From: Hyalella azteca
Taxonomy: Eukaryota > Arthropoda > Malacostraca > Amphipoda > Hyalellidae
Direction: 5' to 3'
NCBI RefSeq assembly: GCF_000764305.2
Contig: NW_025933343.1
Coordinates: 1-64,000 of the forward strand
Length of the DNA: 64,000 nucleotides
A model generated the notes under the pieces. The model was not told the DNA's origin and did no database searches. It worked only from the letters and a program-made list of their open reading frames with translations. Positions 25,272-36,963 of the stretch are shown here, piece by piece; positions within the stretch are counted from its first letter, which is position 1; the number at the start of each line of letters is the position of its first letter. Position numbers and translations under genes: made by a program.

Positions 25272-26519
25272 TTGAGGTTATCGAACCGCATTTGGACAAA
25301 TAGCATAATTAAATATCTATATTCATCGGAATTAGAAAAATGGACACAATTCCAACTCTATTTTATATACAAATCGTAGATCTGCTTCACAATGATCTCT
25401 TTATGCACACTCGCCTACACTCACTGTGCGTCTTCAGTCTTCGCTCACCGCGTCCTGCAGTGGGCTCGGCGCTAGCACATCTGAGGAGGAGCTTAGCTAC
25501 ACTGCGACCTTCATTGCCAGATACCGCCAAATCATCTCTCACAAAAATTTTCCATTTTGTAATTTTTCCATTATTTCATCGAATATTTAGCAAAATTATG
25601 ATATCAAAACTTTTTTCAAGCATTCATGCAGGCTCTTTGATTAAAAATTTTATGCATATTACATTGAATATCTTTGCAGTTCTTATGCTGAGATACCCAT
25701 GTTCTTAGTAGAACAGGCAGCTGTTTGGTGACGTTGTTCGGCGGCAAGTATAAAATTCGATTTTCGGCGCCAGCTGATCTAGGTGCGAATGAACCTTGGC
25801 GCTAAAGAGTTTCCCGCTCGGGCACGATTATATTCGAATCTGAACAGCTTTATCTGTAAACCGGCACATTCTGGGGCTGGAATCTTATAGATTAGATTAT
25901 ACTAACGTTGAAAATTAAAAAAAATTGAATCTGTTGTTATAAGCTAGCCATTTGACAATAAAACATTCGTGCTTTGTCCATCACATTGAAAAACAGGGCT
26001 TTGCTTGAAATGAATTCCTCCCACCGCCAAATAACCTTGAATTTATTTGACAGTTGTAAGTTGTTGTTAAAAATTGTTTCATATTAAACCAAAAGGATTT
26101 GATTGAATGAATAATGATAAAGTATTTTTCAATTCAATTATTCAAAAAAACGAACGAAACCGACAGTTTTGGATTGTCATTTTAATAATAGTCATTACAA
26201 AAATTTATTGTATCTCTACAGTTATCTCTGTTATAAACATTAAAAATATTCGACCAACAGCAAGACTTATTAATAAAAATTTCTGTGCTTGGGTGTTTGT
26301 GCGTTTAAATGGTAAAAGTTGACGGCCTCCCGCGTAAATAGTTCAACGCCTGCTGAGCTCTCAGCTCGTTACATGTGGCCGCCTCACCCCCGAGCTGCCG
26401 TGCCCCAACCCCCATTCCACGCGCCAAAGTTCTCTCTCTCAGCCACCTCACCGGCTACAGTGTTTTGTTCCTTTTTTTAGAGCACGGTTGGTGTCCATGA
26501 TAGAAGGCTCTTTCCCGCC
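25212..26519. promoter_or_regulatory. Cluster of E2F-like sites at the cyclin E 5' end
   Basis: Matches to TTTSSCGC-type E2F sites occur at 25212-25220 (GCGCCAAAA), 25523-25532 (ACCGCCAAAT), 25761-25771 (TTTTCGGCGCC), 25796-25806 (TTGGCGCTAAA), 25810-25817 (TTTCCCGC), 26022-26032 (CACCGCCAAAT), 26421-26429 (GCGCCAAAG) and 26511-26519 (TTTCCCGCC). Cyclin E is a classic E2F target. The cluster's position upstream of the predicted first exon supports both the regulation and the gene start. Confidence 0.6.
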
Positions 26520-26529
26520 GATTCATGAT

Positions 26530-27870
26530 CATTGTGAGCATGGGAATATTCCAAGCAGGTAACAGTGCACAGAAAGTAGGGTTGCCAAATCATTGAATAC
26601 TGCACGTTAGTGATATGATTGAGCACATAGCATGCGCAACAAGTAAATGCGTATCATGGCTATTACGTCGCACACAGCAGCCAATTAGGGGCAAATAGAT
26701 CATATGAAGGTAATAGAAACGATCAGTTTACACCATAGTGGTAGGAAACTGAAAAATATAATAAATTTAATCATTCCGAGTAATTTAGCCGTTATCGATT
26801 GATCATGGCCACGAGTAGAACTATATATAACATAATCAAAAAACCTTTAATTATAATGCAAGTCATTGACGGCGTTCAGAATATCGGTAGACTCTTTTAA
26901 AATAAGTTTTTAATTGCAGTAATTCATAGTAAACAATTTGAAATGATTGAAAGACAATGATATTAACAAAAATTTCATGTCTGGTGCACGCATACATTTG
27001 CTTGATGAACGAAAAGAACCAATGGACAAGTCCTGGTACTGGGTTTTGAAATTCGAGCTCAGTTGATAACGGCGGCTGTATAAATTTCGACAAGAAGGTT
27101 TCAACCATGTTACGTCTGACACCACTATTGCGTATTTAATAAATTTTATTTCAAGACCTGAAAATTTTTTCAATATGATAAAATTTACACGTCTGTCATT
27201 CAATCACTCACCACGTCACGTTAATTGAACATCACTTTCTAACATCCATTTGCCGATTGATTTACTGCATATATTGTAGTAGGCTTATGATCACGAAAAT
27301 TTCATCGCTAGCTTAAACATTTTTACGGTTTCCAGATGTGGTGGCAGCGAGTTGATTGAAAATAAAAGCAGCGCTTTTGGGAGTTCGAAACCCAGAACTG
27401 GTTGCGGAAAATCTTTTCGACATCAGCAAGCTAAGACTTCTATATTATACCATACACTACTATTTATTAAATTGCGATTATTGAAGGAGATGTTTTTAGA
27501 TATATATGACCAATTCTGATTTTAATTAATTCTTATTCATTTCTTCGGAAGTCCTGAAGATAAAAATGTCTCAAATTTTATTTCTTCAAAATTCACGGTG
27601 AATAGAGAAGAAAAAATTTTTTTTTCGAATCTGAAGTATTTCTCAAAAATTTTAAACAGCATACAAAATCCAAAAAGACCTAAAGTTGTAGGTTGATTCC
27701 GGTACCTGCAATTTATTATACATACATGTACGTCTAGGAATTTAGCTTTAAAATTTATCGTCTTAAATATAATAATTTTTTTACGTCCAATCGTACCAGA
27801 CTTATTGATCAATATTGCGGTTCATTCATTTGTAGTTTTCATTCATTTTTAACGTGACTGGAGTTAAGAT
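26530..27870. other. No gene recognised
   Basis: AT-rich sequence upstream of the E2F-like cluster. Short ORFs only, and no motif, repeat or splice-compatible exon that I can support. Confidence 0.4.
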
Positions 27871-27871
27871 T

Positions 27872-28022
27872 AACATGGGTGGCCCAATGGTTCCAGTTCA
27901 GGAATACCACGGCTGAAGCAGAAAGGTGCGGGTTCGAGACCGCAACAAGCTGTGAACATTATGCTATGTTAGAAATCGGTGAAAGGCCTACGGCCTAATG
28001 ACCGCTGATCCGCCATAATTTA
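27872..28022 (+). mobile_element. tRNA-derived SINE
   Basis: The head has an A-box-like GGGTGGCCCAATGGTTCCAG and a B-box-like GCGGGTTCGAGACCGC, and the tail reads GAAATCGGTGAAAGGCCTACGGCCTAAT. No acceptor stem can form, so it is not a tRNA gene. The tail matches the SINE at 43207-43445 and the 3' end of the local LINE. Confidence 0.75.
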
Positions 28023-31000
28023 TTATCCCAAGAGATTGCATTTCCCATTAATTGTTTCATATGCAGAATGCTGCTGTAGTCTATTGAGATGCTCCTTTGT
28101 AGTTTTTTGTTTTTTCAATGCTGAAAATGAAGTCTATTTATTAACTGTTTATACTTTATGATTTGAGTTTTAATGTTCATGTCGTCTCGGGCCATAGCTC
28201 TAGTCCATGGACAAAATTATGATCATTATAATAATAATTATAATGATATAATTATACTCCTGCTCCTTGCACTAACTTCTCGAAAATGGAGTTTTCGTAT
28301 TTACTAGAACAACTAAAGTAAAATCTAAACAATCCATATCATATCGAGTTCCGACTTACACGAACCAACTGTAAAGATAATTCCCTTTCATGACACTACT
28401 TATCATTTGAGCAGAAAATGTTCGTGGCAGTATTAAGTAAGTATTCTGTGAAAACTCTACGAGAGGGCTCATATCTGTGCTCTTATCTATTGAGTTTAAA
28501 AGCTTGTATAGTGTACAGCTCCGTCAATTATGTAGTAATATTCACAACACATCAGGTTCCTAGTTTCCCAAATCACTCAGATACGAGTTTAATCTTAAAA
28601 ATTAATATGTAGTAATTAATACTCGTCCGATCGTTGTTTCGTTTTCTGATAATTTTGTTGATTATTTCGTGTTATTTGGAGTATTGAAGTTTTAAACATA
28701 AGCTTTTTAGAGAAATTAGTGAGACTTTGTGATAAATTGCAATGCGCTTTTCTGTCTCTGTGTGGGTAATCCTGGCCCAGTTTGACCACAAAAAAAAACA
28801 TATCAGTGATGAATGAAGAGAGTCTATCACTATTTGGGCGCTATAGTTTTAGAGTGAGTGAGTTGATTATCATACCTAATTAATTACATCCTAATGCATA
28901 CGATATCACTTAAATTAGGCAGATAGTGTTCTTCCACAAAAAAATTCGTAAATATTTGGAAATTCATTTGCATGTCTAGCCGATGATCTCTCTAATGTAG
29001 TGAGTAAGAAAATGTCAAAGTTCTTTCGAGTGTTAAGCTTCGCTATATTCTTATATAAGGATTTTCGAAGTTGATTGACACGCATGCGCGTTAATAGTTA
29101 TATAATATGAATTTACGATACGAAATATTCGTTGAGGTAAAGGCTTCGTTCGGTTTAGTTACTATAAATAGCCCGCTTATATAAATAATAACAATCTGCT
29201 TCCCTGGGGGGTAGGGGGTGGGCTAAGGGTGGCTGAATTCTGAGGCGCAGTTCTCCCTGGAGCGTGGCCTGGGGCTGCTACGTCCGAAACATTCAACAAG
29301 GTTATATTGTATATACATTATTAATGTCCCCTGTTATCCTGCGTGATTTGTTATCACTGTTTGATTCACGATAAGGCAACGTATTTCATTCAATTTAATT
29401 AAGACCTATAATTACACGATAAATTTTTAATTCGCAGGAAATGGGAAATAATACCTTAGTTAAATTTAGATTCTTTATTCTTCTTCTTTATTTAACTCGA
29501 CAATACCAGACAATGTACATTCAATCTTAATGTGTCAACAAAATAATAAAACTCGTTTGTCATTGCTATTTAATTTAGGCAGGTAAAACAAATTAAAATT
29601 AGGCGTGATAATAGTAAGATATAATTGGAGAGAACTTCAATTTGCTCTGGACATTAAGGAAGGTTTTAGGTCCCATTTATAGAATAACTGTTTACACGAG
29701 TACCAGATAAGCTTAACATGTAAACAAACATCCCGTATACTCACCAAATGCATGATCGCACGATAACAATAACATAATACATTAACGTTCGAGCTCGTTC
29801 GATCAGGTACGATAATACAGCGTGCATTTCAAAATTTTCATTAGAATTTGAATTCTCCCCACTTCACTTCATCACTTCACAGATCAAGTTCTTTGAAAAA
29901 AACATTTCAGTCGCTTCCGATGCAGCGAATTCCGTGATAAAAGATGGAAAATCACAGTTATTCTATATAAGGAACAACCCGCAACATACGGCAGCCACTG
30001 AAGAACTGAAGGAACTAACCTATTTTCGTGATATTGTGGTCTAAAGGACTAACGTAGGACACTCATCTTATCACTCATGAATATCTAACGTCTTAGTTCC
30101 ATTTGTAATCTAAAGAAGGTTCCGTACATTTACATAGCGTGAAACAAAGGGAAACTGAAGAAATAATGTGATTCTGAGCATGATTAGAATTTGTTATTGG
30201 ATGCATGAGGTACTATGAATGATGTGACCATTATATAACATGGAGGTAATCAATCTGGAATTGTTTCATATGTAGCTGATGAGTAAGTGCTGTTTTAAAA
30301 TTGCTCTAAAAAATATAAATGGTACGCAGTTCACGTTAATTTTGAATAACAACCATATTAATAAGTTGTAGGAAATTTTCGGCTTTGCCAGCTAGTTGAC
30401 ATTTTCGACACTAACTACACATCGTTTCATTAAATGGGCGAATTTTGTTTTCAATATATGCGAGATCCAAAACAATTAAACGCGCAGGAATTTAAATGAG
30501 CTTAGCTTAAAAAATAACTTATATTGCTGCAGTGAGCTCGAGTTTTATATACTATTAATGGAAGTTATTGGAGGAAGTACGTCGTGACAAGAGCGTTGTT
30601 GTAGACTTGTAGATACTAAGACAATCAACAGCTTACGTGCAACGTTGCAATAGGGCTTCTTCTCGGCCTTGCAATGAACGTTGTTGTTGGCCTGATACGT
30701 CCGTATATGGAAACGTTCTCACGTGTTTCCTCTCTGCTGCGTACGTTTGTAATAGATTTACATCATCTTAAACGTATACATTAAAATTTGTGTGTTGTAA
30801 GCCTGAATGCACCAATGTATTTTTTTCGGATGCATATCTACGATACTTATCATGTCGGGCTATTACCGAGACTTGATAGTTTCTTCATAATTAGATGAAT
30901 TGATGGAATCTGAGGGAGAGGGATTCTAAAATTGCCAGATTTTCAATCACGGAGAAAAACGTAAAAATTAATATACTAATAACAGTAATAGTAATATAAT

Positions 31001-33000
31001 GAATAATATGATAATAAACAATATCAATAATAACGATAGGAAAAACTCAAATGCTCAATCCCTTCGGCTGCCATAAGCGCTTGGTTGAAGTTGTGCAAAA
31101 TATATGAACATAGTAATGAATCTTTCAGGTAATTATGATATGACTAGCGATTTACCTCAATGCTCTTGTTAATAATCACTAAACAAATTTGGTGCTTCTG
31201 CTATTAAATTATGAATTACATCAACATCCACTTTACTCACTTTAAGTAACAGATTGGACTTTACAACTTTTCAAAAATGAACTTATTTTTTCGAAAATTT
31301 CGTATTAATTCGTTTAAACAGATGCACATATTTTTTATACAGATGATTGAGAAATATTTATAGATATGACACATATTACATACCTGACAATAAGTTGGTG
31401 CCACTGTTCACACATCATAAGCAATAATCTTCTCCTTTTAGTGAAGTAACCCGACAGTCTACAAATCTACAGATCTACCTGATAGAAATTTCTTCCTTGG
31501 GTGCACTATTTGTTACTGATACAACTGTATACTGGAAAAAGAAAAAAAACTGGAAAACTATATACTGGAAAAAAGAAAAAATTGATAAAAAACTGTATAC
31601 TGGAAAGCATGACTGCACGTTGCAAGTAAAGGCACGAAACGAAATATTATTCCAGAAACCAAATGCTTTCCATGCATTAAATGCTGTGGCCAGTTAAATG
31701 GCCACTGTTAGATCAACAAATGAAATTATTTGAAATATGTAATAAACCTTGGTTAGGCCCACTGAAAGATTTGAAAACTTTGAAAAAGATTTCTTAAATA
31801 TTCTTGATAAATTATTAAAGTATTATAGAATAAAGAGTTAAATTATTTATGTTAATAGTTAAATTATTATTATATTATCTGTCTCGTGATGTCACTCTAA
31901 TAACGCTACATCATTACGATTCTCAACGAGTCCGATGGAAAATTCGCGTGGCAAAATGAAAATAATAACATGAGATGCACTTTGAGTTTTCAAATTTTAT
32001 ATAATTTATAAGTTAATGTAATAGAATAGGTTTAATTTGATTTGCACTAGGCGCTTCCATATTTTTTCGAAGTTAGGAAGACTCGATATTATAAGAAACA
32101 GCCATGATGAGTGAATCGATCACGCATGATATCCAACTAATGCGTCAGGATTTTATAAAAGATTACAACCTGAACAGTTCCAGGAACTGACTTCGCACTG
32201 TTGTACGAGCTTCTGGCTCTCATGTTTGCCATAACTTTGACACATAAGACGGTTTCCGTCAATATTGTCACGTGTCGGTGGTTTTAGCCTCTGTACACTC
32301 GGCTCATGCTTGTTGGCTTGTTTAGGAAGATGATGCTCTATTCATTGTCACTATCATCTTTCCATTAGTCTTCTGAGAACGCTAGTCCACTAAGACGGAA
32401 ATTAGGGTGGGGACTGAAATTTGTTGCAAGTTGTATATTACATGTTTAGGTGTAATGAAATATTCACAATAGTACCTGTCCACATCTCAGAAGTATCTTT
32501 AATTCGAATAAAAAAAGATAGTTTTAGAAGAAAGTTCACGAGGCACGTAACAAAAATTTAGATCAGTACTCACTGCAGTGAGTGACAGAAAGCGCATTTT
32601 TTCTCGTGAAGTCACGGACGGTGGGACGGACATGACGAACACAATAGCGCATTTTTCCATAAATGAGAAAATACGCTAAAAGTTGACTCCCCGTCATTGC
32701 AATTGCAATCAGATTTACATAGGGGAACCATAAGTGGATCAGTGGTGGATTTATTTAAAAAGCTGCAAAATGCTAATATAATTGACATAATATAATTTGT
32801 CAAAACATAATTTCATTGGCCCTTAGAAATTTTGGGTTGTAAAAAAATAGAACAAAAATTTATGCATTGTACGAATCTTCCTACTCCTCATAATAAATTG
32901 CATTGAAGTAATTTGACTTATTTTATATCAACGCTTTCATTAGAATTAACGATTATATATTCATATATTAGAGATTAAACATTTAATTTGTGGTTCGTTC
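28023..33000. other. Long AT-rich gene-free stretch
   Basis: I see no coding exon, RNA gene or structured repeat here beyond short AT microsatellites. A G-rich patch (29205-29230) and a small repeated TATACTGGAAAA motif (31515-31610) are the only local features. Confidence 0.4.
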
Positions 33001-33332
33001 AGAAAGGACGAGGGAACGTGTTCTTAATTCCGTTCCTATGGATTTCGGTTGATTGTTAGCGAGGGTACAAGTGAATAGTAGTGCGGACTGTGCGGTTGTT
33101 GTTTTCATCTGATGGGTGATGATAAGACTGTATTTAGGTAAACTGGCTTTCGGCCATAACTAGTAAGTAATATTAACAATTTGAAGGATTCCGGTTCGAG
33201 CTTCGGTCGACTACGGACGTGTGTATGTGATAGAGTGAGTACATTTTTGAATCGGTGAATAAATAGAAAAGAGTCTTAATTTTGAGACGGGCACCTATTT
33301 GGAGTACCTTGTTTGTACAAAAAAACCAGCAG

Positions 33333-33714
33333 AATGCCCAAGCCCAAAGCTAAACGTAAGAAGAAAGAACAAGGAGATGGAGCATCAATATCATCCGACT
33401 GCTCAGAAACCTATTCTGCTTCCGGTGTCAGCATTACTAATCCCTCTGCAATACCCACCTGGTCACAAATGCCTCCTCTCAGCCTTGATGACATTGTACC
33501 ACCTACTCCTAGTACTAATACAGGCAATGAGGTAAGAGACCACTTGGTTAATGATGACATTGAAGTCCTTGATATTGGTGATACATTTGAAATTAATTTA
33601 TTATTATTTAATTTTTTTTCTGTTATTTTTAGTTTATATTTTTTTCTTGTTTTTTCTTTTTCCGTGTGTGTGTGTTCTCTCTTTGTTTCAGATTTTAACT
33701 TTCAGAGCTGTTAG
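33333..33714 (+). CDS. Orphan ORF, possibly a first exon or retroelement ORF
   Basis: ATG at 33333 opens about 65 plausible codons beginning MPKPKAKRKKKEQGDG, then Ser/Thr/Pro-rich sequence. After about 33530 (a possible GTAAGA donor follows GGCAATGAG) the frame becomes hydrophobic and T-rich and looks non-coding. A basic start followed by Ser/Pro sequence is seen in both nuclear proteins and LINE ORF1 leaders. No family is recognised, and no continuing exon is found before the piggyBac-like element at 33955. Confidence 0.3.
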
Positions 33715-33954
33715 ACTGTTAGGTACCAATTAAACCCAGTTTAGGCAAGGGGCTTTATGGACTAGCTTCCAGTGCTCCTATAAGAATAAATTAGAAAGAA
33801 GAAAGATTGTTAGCGAGCAGCTGATGATGGAGGTGGCCAGTTGGGTTTAGTGCAAGCTCCCGCTCAGCGCTCATCATCGGCGAAGGCCCGGGGCCGGAGC
33901 TTCGGCGTCCGGCGCGTCCCTCAATTGTATTGTTTGATTTCTAAAAAAATCGTC

Positions 33955-35967
33955 TTAACCCATTAATGACGAGAATTATTTTCTGAATTTTTTTCGGTTC
34001 CTTGTGAGAATATTATCATTTGTGATGGTAATAAGCAAAAAGCATGTTCATAGCTATATTTATTTTTCGTTGTATGTGAAAAATTATAGCTTGGTTCCAT
34101 AATCCATATGGAACCGCTTGGCATTAACATAACGTTTCTTCAAACAACACTTTTTCCGATAGTAAATCAAGAAAGGTTGTTTATAATGGATAATACGTAA
34201 TAGTATATGTATTCCTAATGGACAATACTGATGAATGATGTCAGTTTATGATGATAAACCAATCATGGCAGAATTATACCAGAATACAATTCAATTTTTA
34301 GCATAGAATGCTTCCATTCATTCAAAATGAATAGGAAGGTTGCCCAATGCCCATTTTACGAATGTTTGTGGGTGCGTTTTCAACATTGTTTACGAAGCAC
34401 TGCATTTGCTGATTTGCAGTGCCTCTGAATGCTCTGATGTCTCTTTGCTGGCCGATGTTGTTGATTGTTGTATTGCACTTCATCAAGGATCAAAGTAGAA
34501 GGGTGCACTATAGACCCTGATTGTTTTACTTAGGGTCTCCTCACTCTCCTGCATTATTGCATTTCCTATCCGATATTTTTGAAAATTTATTGCAATAGCC
34601 ATTCTTTTTTTTTCAAAAGTTTTTTGAGAAGCCAAATGAAATCAGAATAGATATCACATATAATATGTTACCTTGGGACCAATTGTATCGTGTTTATGGG
34701 ACCAATCCATGTTCCAGCCCATGAATAAGTTTCTTTTTCTATTAGATCCGCCGATTGGCTTCAATAGCAGAAAAATATCATCCTATTTATCTGCTGCCCA
34801 AAGTTTATAACTAAATCTCACGGGCTAGCCACGTATATGTCGTAGTATAATGTGGCCCATAGTGGCAAAGAAAAGACTTGTTTTTAGACTCTCCCTCAAG
34901 TTCATTTTTGAGTCCTATAAGGAGACCAGTCACCAGTGAAGTATCATGGATACCAGCATTATCATACATAAGAAATTGGTTTAAATCTTGAATAAATGAG
35001 GAAATTAAAAATGAACCGATTCTAAAAAATCTCTGGTTTGTCACTATGATGTGGCCATGTCGACCACAGATGACTTTCTTCTCTGTTGATAGTCATTGTT
35101 TTCACATTTGGCGATTAGTGCCGATTACTGTTGCTACAATGACTATTCTCGATAGGCAAGCATAATTGCTAGTGGCTGCGTCATCTGAGTTATCTGAATC
35201 TCAGTATGTTTCCTTTGTTGCTGCTTCTGTGAAAGGTTCAGTCGCAAATATTTGATCTTCGTGTTATTCTTCTCTCGAAATCTTAATTATTTCATGTGAT
35301 GATCTGCCAAAAATACAACTAGAAAAAAGTGACTCTGATGAAAAATCGTAAAGTGTTCTACGTACGTACCTAATTCCAAATATATCAACTTTTGGGATAT
35401 ATACTCCTAACAGCTCTAAAGATAATAGTTCACTAATAAATAACGGAAAAACTGGATCTAAGATCTAAATAAATAATTTCTAAATACAAACAAGTTTTTG
35501 AAATACAATGCGTAACTATATCACAAAGTAATCTACTGGGAAAATGATATGACCAGAATGCTTACACTACTGCCGAGCAGTTCCATTTGGAACCAGGCAA
35601 AATATTTCATGATCTAAATGACTTTAGAAACATTAAATCACGTAATACCATATACAGCATTAAAAGTACTCTCTTTGTCGATAAAATTCTGCATCTAACT
35701 TATAAATAATATATTTTTAGAACAAACTACTTGCGTTTCTCTGCAATGATGTAAAGCCCTCCTGTCTGACACCCGGTACTTACAATCTTTTAAAGTTAAC
35801 TGAGCAGGGAGTAGTCAGCGCAGCTGAACCAAACGTTGCCAGAACATGTCCAAGATGTGTATCAAACCTACGCATCCACTAGTATATTGATTTGACCATA
35901 CAATTTTATTATGAATCAATTTCTTTCCGCTGGTTCCAAATGGAACTGCTTGGCATTAATGGGTTAA
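33955..35967 (-). mobile_element. Degenerate piggyBac-like transposon
   Basis: Left end TTAACCCATTAATGACGAG and right end (other strand) TTAACCCATTAATGCCAAGC are inverted and begin at TTAA, the piggyBac target. Subterminal copies of TGGAACYGCTTGGCATTAA recur at about 34118-34136 and near 35570 and 35940. The interior holds only broken minus-strand frames (longest 34811-35044), as expected of a decayed transposase. Assignment rests on TTAA and TIRs rather than a clear transposase domain. Confidence 0.72.
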
Positions 35968-36600
35968 TTATGCTATAGAAAGCCAACCTACAATAAAATT
36001 TTCATGCGTATTTTCTTCATTTTTGCCATGACATATTTTAACGATATTCGATAATGCCATAATGGTAGTGGCCCTACTAACCCGTTACCCGGAAACTTAC
36101 CCCGTACAATGCCATAAGTAGTAGTGATACTGTAGTACATCAGTACTCACTACTCAGTAGTCACTACTGATTACTGACGTACTACTTCTAAAGTTCTAAG
36201 AAACCTGAAAATTTTGGTTGCTCAGACATCAGACATTATTGAGACATACACTGATGAGTGATGACTGATACAGCCACTTTGCACAGCTTGGCCTATGCCT
36301 TTTGTTAGTTTGTAGGAAGCATGTTAGCAGTTAGCTACTCAGCAATCAGCACTCTTGGAATTCCCATTGCAAATTTGCAATAAATTTTGCATTGTAATTT
36401 AATTATGTTCCTTCAAATGAAATGCTCAAAATATGTTTGAAGTTTGAAAATACAATGAAAACTTTGTTTCCAACATGTTTGGCTTCTTCTAACAAATTAT
36501 GTTTAGTTATATAGAAATAAAATTTTGTTTCTTTTATTCAGAGTAACAGGATATTTTTGTAGTTCATACATTTATAATTACTTCTAAAATTTATTGTCTC
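35968..36600. other. Spacer upstream of the MAIP1-like gene
   Basis: AT-rich, with a run of CAGTAGTCACTACTGA-like short repeats at 36115-36185. It probably holds the promoter and 5' UTR of the gene starting at 36623, but no specific element is identified. Confidence 0.4.
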
Positions 36601-36622
36601 AAAGTTCAAATACACTTACATA

Positions 36623-36963
36623 ATGGCAAGCATTGGATGTGTTCATGCTTGCCTGAAGCATCTTACATCTCCTGATTGTGCTTTGTTGAAGTTATGCTGT
36701 CCTAGATCTCAACATTTTCAAATGGTGCTAAGCTCTTCTCAATCATTTAGGGATGACATTTGGGCATCAAAATCAAATTATGAGCATTCAAGAAATCGTC
36801 AAAATGATTATTCTTCATGTGCGTGCAATATATTGGCAAGCAGAAGCCAACAGAAAAGTTTATTTACAATGCCAAGCAGAGGGCTTCACTCTACTTCCTC
36901 TTTGAATTGTGAAGGTGATAAAAAGATTGAAGGATTTCACATGTACATCCCCAATCCTTTCAA
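36623..36963 (+). CDS. MAIP1: MAIP1-like exon 1
   Basis: First in-frame ATG of a 113-codon open stretch with strong donor AA|GTAAGT (phase 2). N-terminal part is Cys/Ser/Arg-containing and not conserved; it ends HMYIPNPFK, the point where family similarity begins. Confidence 0.82.

Noticed and set aside
34811..35044. Stand-alone minus-strand gene
   Set aside because: Lies inside the piggyBac-like element and is better explained as a remnant of its decayed transposase.
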